NCBI RefSeq assembly: GCF_025506355.1
Contig: NZ_JANZYP010000032.1
Span: forward strand, 1-64,000
Reading direction: 5' to 3'
Length of the DNA: 64,000 nt
Origin: Sphaerisporangium corydalis
GTDB lineage: Bacteria > Actinomycetota > Actinomycetes > Streptosporangiales > Streptosporangiaceae
Shown here piece after piece: positions 1 through 8,162 of this stretch. Positions within the stretch are counted from its first letter, which is position 1. Each line of letters begins with the position of its first letter. A program made the translations under genes and the position numbers. The notes under the pieces are model-generated. The model searched no databases, was not told where the DNA came from, and saw only the letters and a program-made list of their open reading frames with translations.

Positions 1-92
1 GCCACGTCAACCGCGTCAAGATGCTCAAACGACAGATGTACGGCCGCGCCAACCCCGACCTCCTGCGCAAACGCGTCCTCCTCGCCGACTGA
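1..92 (+). CDS. ISL3-family transposase, C-terminal end (partial)
   Basis: The reading frame starting at base 3 encodes 29 residues and a TGA stop at 90-92; the gene begins outside the window. The tail reads HVNRVKMLKRQMYGRANPDL and then RKRVLLAD. This closely matches the conserved C-terminus of ISL3-family transposases, where a VNRxKxLKRQMYGRA motif follows the DDE catalytic core. Whether the upstream part is intact cannot be seen. No terminal inverted repeat could be assigned in the bases that follow. Confidence 0.6.
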   Translation, partial: HVNRVKMLKRQMYGRANPDLLRKRVLLAD

Positions 93-816
93 CGAGGGTC
101 AACCTCACGAAATTAGTGCCAGAGCCAGTTTTCACGCGTCGTCGACACCAGGGGCCGCCGGCTGGTGATTTGGTCGAGTTGGTCACTGAGTCGCCGGCCC
201 AGTGAGGTTCGAGCCGGCATCGAGCACGTGTCGGTATTCAGGAGACGGCTGTCCTGCCCGCCTGGCTGATCGGTGGTCGTCGTGCGTTGCGAAGGATTGC
301 CAGGTTGTTCGGGTGCGGGTGCGAGCCGGTCGCTTGGGCGGGTGCGGACTGGTTGCTCGGGGCACGTGCGAGGTTGTCGCTTGGGCTGGTTCGAGCTGGT
401 CGCTTGGGCTGGTTCGAGCTGGTCGCTCGGGTAGGGGGGAGTTGGTCGCTCGGGGCGGGTGCACCTCGGTGTTTGGGTAGGGCGAGGTGGGCGTCAAGGT
501 AGGTGCCCAGAGGGTCGATTGGGATCGATGAGGTTCGCGGGGTCTGGTCGGCCGTGGTGGTCCAGGTCTCAGGGGGCGGGGAGGCGTTCGGCCAGGTCGT
601 GGGGTGGATCGGGGGCTTCGGGGGGTGGGCTGGAGAGGGTGGGTCCTCGGTTAAAACCGGGTGACATTTCGGAGTACTTGCCGGAATGCTGGGGGCGGGC
701 GATGAGTTTTGTCGGTGGTGCCGGTCAGTCTTTGCATGACCACAACTTCTTGTGAGACCCAGGGCTGGGACACCAGCCATGACCACGTGATGACCGACAA
801 CCCCAATTGAGGTGCC
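93..816. other. Non-coding, repeat-bearing spacer
   Basis: This 724-base stretch holds no convincing gene. Several open frames exist on both strands, but they overlap one another and give low-complexity Pro/Arg/Thr or Gly/Arg products. Its main content is the degenerate 23-24-bp tandem repeat at 300-463. The last bases (around 808-812, GAGG) supply the ribosome binding site of the following MFS gene. Confidence 0.6.
300..463. repeat. Degenerate 23-24-bp tandem repeat, about seven copies
   Basis: Successive units begin near 300, 323, 347, 371, 395, 418 and 441. Each contains a core close to GGTCGCTTGGGC followed by a G/T-rich GGGTGCG or TGGTTCGA tail. The period drifts between 23 and 24 bases, so the array does not preserve a reading frame. 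It lies just downstream of the transposase remnant. Function is unknown. Confidence 0.6.
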
Positions 817-2286
817 GTGACCAGCCCACTGCTCGACTCACCCGCCAAGCCCGCGACCGTCGTATCGGGTCGCACCCCGGCCGTGGTCCGGCTGCTGGTG
901 CTCGCCACGTTCGTGGTCATCCTCAACGAGACGATCATGATCAACGCGATCCCGCAGATCATGGCCGCGCTGCACATCAACGAGCAGAGCGCGCAATGGC
1001 TCTCGACCGCCTTCATGCTGACCATGGCCGCCGTCATCCCGGTCACCGGATGGTTCCTGCATCGCGTGTCCACCCGCGGCGCGTACACCACCGCGATGGG
1101 CTTGTTCCTGCTCGGCACGGCGCTGGCCGCCGTCGCGCCGTCGTTCGAGGTGCTGCTGGGCGCCCGCATCATCCAGGCGTCCGGTACGGCCGTGATGATG
1201 CCGCTGCTGATGACCACGCTCATGCAGGTGGTGCCTGAGGAGGACCGGGGCCGGGTGATGGGCAACGTCTCCCTGGCCATCTCGGTCGCGCCCGCCATGG
1301 GGCCGACGGTCTCGGGGGTCATCCTCAACTTCGGGTCCTGGCGGCTGCTGTTCGCCGTGGTGCTCCCCATCGCCGGGGTGATCACATGGCGCGGACTGAA
1401 GCAGCTCAAGAACGTCGGAGAGCCCGAGTTCAGCACCATCGACTGGTTGAGCGTCGTGACCGCGGCTTTCGGCTTCGGCGGGCTGGTCTACGGGCTCAGC
1501 CGGTTCGAGGGCGGCGATGTCAGCGTCGCCGGCGCGATCGTGGCCGCCGGTCTGGCCGCCATCGTCGTCTTCGTCGTCCGCCAGCTGTCGCTGCAGAAGC
1601 GCGACATTCCGCTGCTGGACCTGCGCACCCTGCGCTACCGCACCTACACGGTCGCGCTGATCCTGATGTCGGTGTCCTTCATGGCGATGCTCGGCTCGAT
1701 GATCTTGCTGCCGCTGTATCTGCAGAACATCCGCGGGCTCAGTGCCCTGCAGACCGGGCTCCTCGTGATGCCGGGCGGTCTCGCGATGGGGCTGCTCGGT
1801 CCGACCGTAGGCCGCATGTTCGACCGGTTCGGCGGCAGGATCCTGGTCATCCCCGGGGCGATCGGGATCACGCTGGCGCTCACCGGCTTCACCCAGGTCT
1901 CGATGACCATGCCGTTCTGGCAGCTCCTCGGTCTGCACGCGCTGCTGATGGTGAGCCTGGCCGCGACCTTCACCCCGGTGTTCACCCTCGGGCTCGGAGC
2001 GGTTCCGCCGAGGCTCTACTCCCACGCCAGCTCGATCCTGAGCACGCTGCAACAGGTCTCCGCGGCCATCGGCACCGCGCTCGTGATCACCGTCATGGGC
2101 GCGCGCGCCGCCGCCCTGAGGGCCGAGGGGGCCACCGAGGCCCTCGCCAACCTCGGCGGCATGCGCCTGGCCTTCATCATCGGCGCCGTGCTGTCCGTGG
2201 CCGTGGTCATCACCGCACTGCTGCTTCCCGCCCGGGCGGACAACACCAGCGAGTTCGGGGAGACCCGGCCGATGGAATCGGTGTGA
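817..2286 (+). CDS. MFS drug-efflux transporter, DHA2 (EmrB/QacA) type
   Basis: The 489-residue product is a polytopic inner-membrane protein. Its size and hydrophobic pattern fit the 14-helix DHA2 branch of the major facilitator superfamily, proton-driven exporters of drugs and other amphiphiles. The first helix carries NETIMINAIPQIMAAL, and helix 4-5 shows an EEDRGRVMGNVSLAISVAPA segment resembling the family's motif C region (a G-P-x-x-G pattern follows). GTG at 817 is preceded by GAGG with a 4-base spacer. The stop overlaps the next start by four bases (GTGA), so the two are probably translationally coupled. The substrate cannot be predicted. Confidence 0.9.
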   Translation: MTSPLLDSPAKPATVVSGRTPAVVRLLVLATFVVILNETIMINAIPQIMAALHINEQSAQWLSTAFMLTMAAVIPVTGWFLHRVSTRGAYTTAMGLFLLGTALAAVAPSFEVLLGARIIQASGTAVMMPLLMTTLMQVVPEEDRGRVMGNVSLAISVAPAMGPTVSGVILNFGSWRLLFAVVLPIAGVITWRGLKQLKNVGEPEFSTIDWLSVVTAAFGFGGLVYGLSRFEGGDVSVAGAIVAAGLAAIVVFVVRQLSLQKRDIPLLDLRTLRYRTYTVALILMSVSFMAMLGSMILLPLYLQNIRGLSALQTGLLVMPGGLAMGLLGPTVGRMFDRFGGRILVIPGAIGITLALTGFTQVSMTMPFWQLLGLHALLMVSLAATFTPVFTLGLGAVPPRLYSHASSILSTLQQVSAAIGTALVITVMGARAAALRAEGATEALANLGGMRLAFIIGAVLSVAVVITALLLPARADNTSEFGETRPMESV

Positions 2287-2687
2287 CGGCGACGGTGAAT
2301 CTCTCCACGCTCACCCGGCGCCGGTTGGTGAGCGTCACCGTCGCCCAGTACATCTATCGGGACGACGCGCCTGAAGTCACCGATGTGTGGCTCCATCTGG
2401 AGCATTTGACCATCGGTGTCGACGTGGGCGCTGACTGGTCGTTTCGGATCACCCCGGCGGAGCCGGGGCAGGGGTACACGATGGACGATCTCGGAGCCCG
2501 TGTCGAGATCGTCCCCGCTCCTGGCACGGTGCCCTTCGCCCGGTATGTGGGCGAGCTGCTCGTAGGTGTCGAGGCATGGTTCGACCCCGACGATCCTTCC
2601 GATGGTGTCGGAGCGGAGTTCGCGTTCGAGTCGGGATCAGTGCTCGCGAAGAGTTTCGGCGGTGAGTTGCACCTGGACCTCGGTTGA
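2283..2687 (+). CDS. Hypothetical protein coupled to MFS gene
   Basis: The 134-residue product is soluble, acidic and without signal peptide or membrane helix. It reads as a compact alternating-strand protein (VSVTVAQYIYRDDAPEVTDV near the start, FAFESGSVLAKSFGGELHLD at the end). I do not recognise a family. The GTG start overlaps the MFS stop codon in the sequence GTGTGA, which points to co-translation and perhaps a link to the transporter or its cargo. A later start at a downstream GTG is possible. The gene ends just before a strong hairpin shared with the opposing SGNH hydrolase gene. Confidence 0.6.
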   Translation: MTATVNLSTLTRRRLVSVTVAQYIYRDDAPEVTDVWLHLEHLTIGVDVGADWSFRITPAEPGQGYTMDDLGARVEIVPAPGTVPFARYVGELLVGVEAWFDPDDPSDGVGAEFAFESGSVLAKSFGGELHLDLG

Positions 2688-2700
2688 CGTGTCCCAGAGA

Positions 2701-2725
2701 CGCGCGCCCCGGGGTGGGGCGCGCG
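2701..2725. terminator. Hairpin between convergent genes
   Basis: CGCGCGCCCC at 2701-2710 pairs perfectly with GGGGCGCGCG at 2716-2725 across a five-base loop. It sits between the stops of the coupled hypothetical gene and the SGNH hydrolase gene. No long T-run follows on either side, so it may act as a bidirectional, weakly intrinsic terminator, as is common in high-GC actinomycetes. Confidence 0.6.
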
Positions 2726-2736
2726 CTGGTGAGGGG

Positions 2737-3990
2737 TCAGGAGATGGTGAGGGTGCCGTTTGGGTTGCGGGCGCAGGTGATGATCGTGCGGGGGGTGGCG
2801 GTGAGGGCGCCGGAGAGGCATTGGCCGAGGACGGCGTGGCCCGCGGCGTTGGGGTGCCAGGCTTCCTGGCAGGTCTGGAAATAGGTGACGCAGGTGTTCG
2901 CCGCGCGCTGGATGCCGATCTTGTCCCAGCCGGACAGGCTGGTGATGGGCGTGCCGCTCGGCCCGTCCTGCACTCGGACCGGTGTGGCGAGCGCGCCCGC
3001 CGGGCTGCCGGGGTTCTCGCAGAGCCGGGCACCGTCGAAGGCCTTCTGGACGTCCAGCACGCGCAGGTCGGCTGTCGGGCGCTCGGCCGCCAGGGTGGTG
3101 TAGGCGTTCTTGACCAGGGTGCCGAGGTTCTGGGAGAACACGTGCCCGGGGGCGAGGCTCGCGCGGTGGATCGGGCAGCCGGCGGCGTACCGCTCGGCGC
3201 CGAGGGCGCGGAACTTGTCGCGGGTGTCGGTGCGGTCGTCCTCGTCCCGGTACTGCGGGGCGACGTCGAGCGGCAGCGGGTTGGTGTAGGTCTGCAGGAC
3301 CACGCGGTGGACGCCGTCGGCGTCCACCTGGGCGAGGGTGTCGAGGACCTGGCGCAGCGCGGCGGTGGTCTCGGTGGTGGCGGCGGCGACCTCGGCGTCG
3401 GAGGCCAGGTCGGAGACGGTGCAGGGCTCCTGCGGCACGTCGCCGCCCAGGTAGGCCCAGAACTCCCACCAGCCCGTCCAGGCGTCGGCGATGAAGCGGT
3501 TGGCGCACACCGTGGCCACGTCGCCGAAGGTGAACTGGGAGTTGTTGGAGCCGAGGCCGATGAGGACGACGTCGATGTCGTGGGTCTGGGCGACGGCACG
3601 CAACTGGTCGAGCTGCGAGGCGACGGAGCGGCCGTGGGCGCGGGCGCTTGAGGGGTTGGCGATGTCGGCGGGCTGACCGCCGGAGCACGCGAGGTTGTAG
3701 CGGTCCTGGATGCCGGGGAGTGTCGCCTTGAACAAGGAGGCGTTCGCCGAGCGGTGGCAGAAGTAGGCGTTGCTGTTGTCCGCCGACCAGCCGGGGAAGG
3801 ACTGCGCGGTCCCTGAGGCGTCGACGACGGGCTGGTAGTCCCCCACGCCCTCCCCGCTGACGAAGCTGTCGCCTAACGCGACGGCGGCGGTGGGCAGGGC
3901 CGCCTGCGCCGTTCCGCCCTGGACGACCTGGATGCCGACCGCGCTGACCAGGAGCGCGGCCATCGCGGCCACCCGCCGGAGAACCCTCAC
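2737..3990 (-). CDS. Secreted SGNH/GDSL-type hydrolase
   Basis: The product is an exported esterase/lipase-like hydrolase of the SGNH superfamily, which uses a Ser-His-Asp type catalytic site. The chosen GTG start at 3990 has a GGGG ribosome site five bases upstream and begins MRVLRRVAAMAALLVSAVGI, a typical Sec signal peptide ending near AQAA. An ATG at 4047 would add 19 residues before the signal. Block I is ALGDSFVSGEG with the nucleophile Ser, the oxyanion Asn lies in GLGSNNSQFTFGD, and the catalytic His is in HPNAAGHAVLGQC at the C-terminus. Several cysteines suggest disulphides. The natural ester substrate is unknown. Confidence 0.85.
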   Translation of the reverse strand: MRVLRRVAAMAALLVSAVGIQVVQGGTAQAALPTAAVALGDSFVSGEGVGDYQPVVDASGTAQSFPGWSADNSNAYFCHRSANASLFKATLPGIQDRYNLACSGGQPADIANPSSARAHGRSVASQLDQLRAVAQTHDIDVVLIGLGSNNSQFTFGDVATVCANRFIADAWTGWWEFWAYLGGDVPQEPCTVSDLASDAEVAAATTETTAALRQVLDTLAQVDADGVHRVVLQTYTNPLPLDVAPQYRDEDDRTDTRDKFRALGAERYAAGCPIHRASLAPGHVFSQNLGTLVKNAYTTLAAERPTADLRVLDVQKAFDGARLCENPGSPAGALATPVRVQDGPSGTPITSLSGWDKIGIQRAANTCVTYFQTCQEAWHPNAAGHAVLGQCLSGALTATPRTIITCARNPNGTLTIS

Positions 3991-4040
3991 AACCGCCCCA
4001 TTTCCTACTAAACAAGCATGAAATAACGGATATTGAGATC

Positions 4041-4235
4041 TCAGCATGCCGCGCGGATGGCGTCAAGATCTCCATGGGGCCCGGCCGCTTCACCTAAGAG
4101 ATCGCGGATTCCGCTGATCGTCAAGCATGCGTTTGCTTGCTCGGGGTGAGGGTTCGACGGGCAGGTGGCCAGACCAGGCCGGGGGACTACTACGTTCACG
4201 ATTCGATGTGCGAGGGCCCGGAGGTCCTTGTTCAC
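4041..4235 (-). CDS. Small uncertain ORF
   Basis: A GTG-initiated frame encodes 64 residues beginning MNKDLRALAHRIVNVVVP. There is no clear ribosome site, codon use is less GC-biased at third positions than in neighbouring genes, and the end overlaps the longer alternative start of the SGNH gene. The first ten residues resemble the start of short HicA-like proteins, but the rest does not continue that fold. It may be a degenerate fragment or no gene at all. Confidence 0.2.
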   Translation of the reverse strand: MNKDLRALAHRIVNVVVPRPGLATCPSNPHPEQANACLTISGIRDLLGEAAGPHGDLDAIRAAC

Positions 4236-4298
4236 TAAGTGATCGGCCGGGTGCCTGACCTCTGTGGGCGGGACATCTGGCGGACGGCGGCGGTACGC

Positions 4299-4916
4299 CT
4301 AGCGGACGACGTTGGGGGGTCCGTCGCCGGCGGGCCGGTGGGAGAAGCGGTCGAGCAGCAGCGTCAGGCGTCCTTCGCGGCCCTCGGGTCGCAGCCTGCC
4401 GCTGCGCATCAGCGTGACGAGTCCGTGCAGGCCGCCCCAGAATGTCTCGGTGAGCGCCTCCAGGTCGTCGTCTCCCGCCAGCGGCCGCATGGCCTCGCGG
4501 AGCTGGCCGAAGGCTTCCTGGAGTGCGAGCGGCGCCTCGGTGGTGGCGAACGGCAGGTCGACGGCGTGGGTGAACATCGCGTCGTACAGCGCGGGCCGCC
4601 GGGTGGCGAAGTCGGCGTAGGCCGCGCCGACGTCGGCCAGGGCCTGGTGCGGGCCGGTCGCCGACGTGCGTGCCGCGCGCATGCTCGCGGCGATGTCGGC
4701 GAAGCCGTCCACCGCCACCGCCGCCATGATGGCGTCCTTGCCCTTGAAGTGGCTGTAGAGGACCGGCTGGCTGTACTCGATCTCCTCGGCCAGCCGGCGC
4801 GTGGTCACCGCGTCCCAGCCCTCTGTTTCGGCCAGTTCGCGCGCGGCCGTGACGATCAGCCGTTCCCGCTCTGCTCGCTCGCGCTCCCGGCGCGTCTGGA
4901 CGGACATGACCTTCAT
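4299..4916 (-). CDS. TetR/AcrR-family transcriptional regulator
   Basis: The 205-residue protein is a predicted DNA-binding repressor. Residues about 12-60 form the TetR helix-turn-helix (IVTAARELAETEGWDAVTTR, then RLAEEIEYSQPVLYSHFKGK). The C-terminal domain is the WHG-type ligand-binding fold, with a GGLHGLVTLMRSGRL segment near the end. The ATG at 4916 lies two bases from the first of two palindromes, so self-repression is likely. The gene that should diverge from it is missing or decayed, and only a truncated NADAR fragment lies on the other side. Confidence 0.9.
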   Translation of the reverse strand: MKVMSVQTRRERERAERERLIVTAARELAETEGWDAVTTRRLAEEIEYSQPVLYSHFKGKDAIMAAVAVDGFADIAASMRAARTSATGPHQALADVGAAYADFATRRPALYDAMFTHAVDLPFATTEAPLALQEAFGQLREAMRPLAGDDDLEALTETFWGGLHGLVTLMRSGRLRPEGREGRLTLLLDRFSHRPAGDGPPNVVR

Positions 4917-4917
4917 T

Positions 4918-4980
4918 CTAGCGCCGCTAGTGTTGTCGTCTACGGTATTCTAGTTTCGCTCTCGTATCTAGCACTGCTAG
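4918..4980. promoter_or_regulatory. Paired TetR-type operators
   Basis: CTAGCGCCGCTAG at 4918-4930 and CTAGCACTGCTAG at 4968-4980 are near-identical 13-bp inverted repeats with six-base arms and a single central base. Their centres are exactly 50 bp apart, about five helical turns. An isolated CTAG half-site lies between them at 4950. They flank the start of the TetR gene and are the obvious binding sites for its product, though this is inferred from position and symmetry only. Confidence 0.65.
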
Positions 4981-5090
4981 CGCAATTCCGTACAGAGGTG
5001 CCGCCGGAGAGCCTGCTGACGTGCAGGAGCTCTACGACACCTACTTCCTCAGCAGCGCGACGTGGGACGACGCCAGGTCCTGAACCCTCA

Positions 5091-5429
5091 CAGCGGCCGG
5101 TTGCCGCGATCGTGGCGGCCGGTCACCCGAAACAGGCCAAGGACCTCGGACGGCGGGTGGCGGGCTTCGAGGAGGAGGCGTGGGCGGCGGCCCGCTTCGA
5201 CCTGGTGGTCCGGGGCAACCTCGCCAAGTTCGGCGAGCATGCCGATCTGCGGGGGTTCCTGCTCGGTACCGGTGAGCGGGTGCTGGTGGAGGCGAGCCCG
5301 ATGGACCGCGTCTGGGGCATCGGGATGGCGGCCGACGACGAGCGGGCCGGGCGGCCGGAGATGTGGCAGGGGCTCAACCTTCTCGGGTTCGCCCTGATGG
5401 AGGTGCGCCACGCCCTCCGGCTGAGGTGA
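5091..5429 (+). pseudogene. NADAR (YbiA-like) family protein, 5'-truncated
   Basis: About 112 codons match the C-terminal two thirds of NADAR/DUF1768 proteins, predicted N-glycosidases that act on ADP-ribose derivatives or riboflavin intermediates. Diagnostic stretches are HPKQAKDLGRRVAGFEEEAW, FDLVVRGNLAKFGEH, and the C-terminal VEASPMDRVWGIG and WQGLNLLGFALMEVR. The N-terminal part, which should carry a SQWWP-like strand and the active-site region, is absent, and no good start or ribosome site exists. The frame upstream is meaningless sequence antisense to the TetR gene. Just upstream, in another frame, the fragment VQELYDTYFLSSATWDDARS with a stop looks like the tail of a different gene. 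The segment appears to be a deletion scar. Confidence 0.75.
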
Positions 5430-5490
5430 CGGCGAGCCTTACCCTGACGGGGTGAGGCGCGGTTCGGTGGTGGCGCGCATACTCGGATCC

Positions 5491-6390
5491 ATGAGCAAGC
5501 ACGGGCATCTCGCCGACTTCCTCCAGGCGCGCCGGGGTCTCCTGCGGCCCGAGGAGGTCGGGCTCCGGACGTACGGCGAGCGGCGCCGGGTGCCGGGGCT
5601 GCGGCGGGAGGAGCTCGCGATGCTCGCGGGCATCAGCGCGCCGTACTACGCCCGCCTGGAGCAGGGTCAGTCGCACAACGCCTCGCCCGAGGTGCTCGAC
5701 GCCATAGCGGGTGCCCTGCGGCTGGACGAGTCAGAGCGTGCCCATCTGCACGCCCTGGCCCGTGCGCCGAGACGGGACGGAGCCGCGGGCCGGCCGCGTG
5801 CCGAACGCGTCACCCCGGCGACCACCGCCCTGCTGGCGGCCTTCGAGACCACACCCGCCATCGTGGTCGGCCGCCGCACTGACGTCCTGGCCTGGAACCG
5901 TCAAGGTCACGGGCTGTTCGCCGGCCATCTCGATCCGGATGGTCCCGGCGACCCGGCACGGCGGCCGAACATGGCCAGGCTGGTGTTCCTCGACGCGCAC
6001 ACCCGTGACCTGTACGCCGACTGGCCCGCCAAGGCCAGGGCCGTGGTGGGCAACCTGCGCCTGACGGCCGGGCGGTACCCGGGCGATCCGCTGCTGGCCG
6101 GGCTGATCGGCGAGCTGACCATGCGCAGCACGGAGTTCGCCGCGATGTGGGCCGATCACCGGGTCCTGGCCTGCGACGTCGCCGACTACGAGATGCGCCA
6201 CCCCATGGTCGGGACGCTGACGGTCACCCAGCAGACGCTGCGGAGCCCGCAGGGAGACGGTCCGGTCCTGGTGGTGGCCACGGCCGACCCCGGTTCCCCC
6301 TCCGCGACGGCCCTGACCTTGCTCGCCCATGTGACCGCGTCGCGGGAGGCGGCCCGGCCGCGCCCCGGCGCCGAAGTCCGCCCCGCCTGA
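5491..6390 (+). CDS. XRE-family regulator with MmyB-like ligand-binding domain
   Basis: The 299-residue protein has an N-terminal helix-turn-helix (about residues 10-80, with RRVPGLRREELAMLAGISAP and YYARLEQGQ). A C-terminal MmyB-type PAS-like domain contains LAWNRQGHGLFAGH, the ARLVFLDAHTRDLYADW motif and the VADYEMRHPMVGTL motif. Members of this large actinobacterial group usually control an adjacent gene and may bind fatty-acid-like ligands. ATG at 5491 fits the family start; a GTG at 5452 is a weaker option. The likely target is the secreted protein gene immediately downstream, whose leader has a 16-bp repeat array. Confidence 0.9.
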   Translation: MSKHGHLADFLQARRGLLRPEEVGLRTYGERRRVPGLRREELAMLAGISAPYYARLEQGQSHNASPEVLDAIAGALRLDESERAHLHALARAPRRDGAAGRPRAERVTPATTALLAAFETTPAIVVGRRTDVLAWNRQGHGLFAGHLDPDGPGDPARRPNMARLVFLDAHTRDLYADWPAKARAVVGNLRLTAGRYPGDPLLAGLIGELTMRSTEFAAMWADHRVLACDVADYEMRHPMVGTLTVTQQTLRSPQGDGPVLVVATADPGSPSATALTLLAHVTASREAARPRPGAEVRPA

Positions 6391-6436
6391 TCTGAGCCCC
6401 TTCATCGGCTGACGGCGCCGGGCGCGCCGAGGCTGC

Positions 6437-6500
6437 CGTATGCCCAAAACCCCTATGCCCGAAAACCCGTATGCCCAAGAACCCGTATGCCCGAGAACAG
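6437..6500. repeat. Four 16-bp direct repeats upstream of secreted protein gene
   Basis: Units at 6437, 6453, 6469 and 6485 follow the pattern CGTATGCCCAAGAACC with two or three changes each and an exact 16-bp period. The array ends one base before the GAGG ribosome site (6502-6505) of the next gene. It therefore lies in the leader or promoter. The regular spacing is suggestive of an operator array for the XRE regulator next door, but this is inference. Confidence 0.7.
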
Positions 6501-6509
6501 TGAGGAACC

Positions 6510-7466
6510 ATGTCCAAGCGAAGCGTAAATATCACCATGTCGGCGGTTCTGGCCGCCGCCGCCCTGGCAGTTGCCGTGCCGGCCGGCGCGGCGACCACCC
6601 GGGGGCCGCTGAAGGATGTGCGGATCGCCGCCCATTTCGACCTGGCCGCGGGCCAGCTGCCGGAGAACATCACCGTGCTGCCCGAAGGTACCGCGCAGGT
6701 CACCTTCGCCGCCGGCCGCCAGGTGGCCCAGGTCGGCCCCCGGGGCACGACGCGCGTCCTGGCGACGCTGCCCGCGCCCGCCGGCGGCGGAACCGGCACG
6801 CCGGCCCTCGGCTTCCCCTTGACCACCGGCATCGTCCGTACCTCGGACGGCACCGTTTACGTGCTGTACGCCACCGGCACGGCCGATCTGACGGGGTTGT
6901 GGCGGCTGCGCCCAGGGCGGGCCCCCCAGCGCATCGCCGCGCTGCCCGCGAACGGCCTGCCCAACGGCCTGGCGCTGGACGAGCACGGCGATCGGCTCTA
7001 CATCACCGACTCGGTGCTCGGCACCGTGTGGACCGTCCCCGTTGCCGGCGGCACACCCACCGCGTGGTCCACCGCTCCCGAACTCGCCTCGACCGGCTTC
7101 CTCGGAGCCAACGGCGCGAAAGTCCACCGTGGCGCGCTGTGGGTGACCAACCTCGACCGGGGCACCCTCCTGCGCATCCCGATCGGCCCCGGAAACCGTG
7201 CAGGAACGCCGCAGGTCAAGGCGTCAGGCATGGTCGGCATCGACGATTTCGCGTTCACCGGCCGTGGCGACGAGATCCTCGCCGCCCTCGACGCCCCCAA
7301 CACGGTCGTGCGCATCCGGCCGGACGGCACCGTCGCCACCGTCCTGGACGCCGCCGACGGGCTTCAGAACCCCACCTCGATCGCGCTGCTCGGCGACGAG
7401 GTGTACGTGCTCAGCGCCGCCTACACCACGGGCACCGACCCCAACCTGCTGCGCGCGCGCCTGTAG
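6510..7466 (+). CDS. Secreted NHL/SMP-30-like beta-propeller protein
   Basis: The 318-residue product has a clear Sec signal peptide (MSKRSVNITMSAVLAAAALA, cleavage after AGA near residue 28) and no membrane anchor. The mature part shows repeated propeller-blade strands such as NGLALDEHGDRLYITDSVLG, RGALWVTNLDRGTLLRIPIG and EVYVLSAAYTTGTDPN, typical of gluconolactonase/NHL-like extracellular sensors or lactonases. ATG at 6510 has GAGG four bases upstream. It follows the XRE gene in the same direction and is probably its target. A specific substrate cannot be given. Confidence 0.75.
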   Translation: MSKRSVNITMSAVLAAAALAVAVPAGAATTRGPLKDVRIAAHFDLAAGQLPENITVLPEGTAQVTFAAGRQVAQVGPRGTTRVLATLPAPAGGGTGTPALGFPLTTGIVRTSDGTVYVLYATGTADLTGLWRLRPGRAPQRIAALPANGLPNGLALDEHGDRLYITDSVLGTVWTVPVAGGTPTAWSTAPELASTGFLGANGAKVHRGALWVTNLDRGTLLRIPIGPGNRAGTPQVKASGMVGIDDFAFTGRGDEILAALDAPNTVVRIRPDGTVATVLDAADGLQNPTSIALLGDEVYVLSAAYTTGTDPNLLRARL

Positions 7467-7478
7467 GCCCCGGCCGCG

Positions 7479-8102
7479 TCACAGTCGCAGTTCGGGTGGG
7501 AAGCCCGTCCACCTCAGCTCGGCGGGCAGGTGCCCCATGTCGTTGTAGAACAGGACGGACGACGGCCGACCGGGGGAGTATCGGATGACGGTCAGGGCCG
7601 CGTTGCAGTGGTTGAGGCCGAACCAGCGCCATTCTGGGGCGTCCTGCGCGGCCCGGACGAGCCACCCGATCAGGAAGTTGTGGGTGACGACCAGCTCGTG
7701 GCGCGGCTCGGCGCCGTCCACCGGGCCGGTGAACCGTTCCAGGGCCTCACGGGCGAGCAGCGGGCCCTGTTCGCGTTCTTCCGGCGTGAACGGGTCGAGG
7801 TAGCCGAGCACCCGATCGGCGAACTCCGGCGACAGCTCCTCCCTTTTCGGAAAGTAGGGGACGTAGTCTCCGGCGGCGTCCGAGACGTACGCGGGGACCC
7901 CGTCCAGCTGCTCGCCGGCCAGCCGCGCGGTGAGCGTCGCCCGGGCGGCGGGGCCGTGGTGGACGGCCGCGAACGGTATGCCCTGGAGTCTCTTCCCGAG
8001 CAGCACGGCCTGACGGCGGCCGTTCTCCGTCAGGGTGCTCTCGTCCGGCGACGCCTCGCCGTGGCGCGCCAGGTAGAGGTAACGGTCGGCCCTGTCAGTC
8101 AC
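7479..8102 (-). CDS. Histidine phosphatase superfamily protein
   Basis: The 207-residue cytosolic protein belongs to the phosphoglycerate-mutase-like histidine phosphatases. The catalytic motif is YLARHGEAS near residue 13, with the phospho-accepting His, and the second His is in VVTHNFLIGWLVR. It probably hydrolyses a small phosphorylated metabolite; the exact substrate is not predictable. GTG at 8102 has an AAGGG ribosome site eight bases upstream. A lipoprotein gene lies 60 bases upstream on the same strand. Confidence 0.85.
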   Translation of the reverse strand: MTDRADRYLYLARHGEASPDESTLTENGRRQAVLLGKRLQGIPFAAVHHGPAARATLTARLAGEQLDGVPAYVSDAAGDYVPYFPKREELSPEFADRVLGYLDPFTPEEREQGPLLAREALERFTGPVDGAEPRHELVVTHNFLIGWLVRAAQDAPEWRWFGLNHCNAALTVIRYSPGRPSSVLFYNDMGHLPAELRWTGFPPELRL

Positions 8103-8162
8103 GCGGGAACCCTTCGCCGGCGTTCACGATCTTGGTCACCTTACCCCCGAGGGTGCCGCGCC

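Noticed and set aside
183-786. Pro/Arg/Thr-rich frames in the repeat region
   Set aside because: Frames on both strands are open through the degenerate repeats, with no ribosome site and no conserved domain; they reflect composition.
4239-5090. Open frame upstream of the NADAR fragment
   Set aside because: It is antisense to the TetR gene and shows no NADAR N-terminus, so it was not taken as part of a gene.
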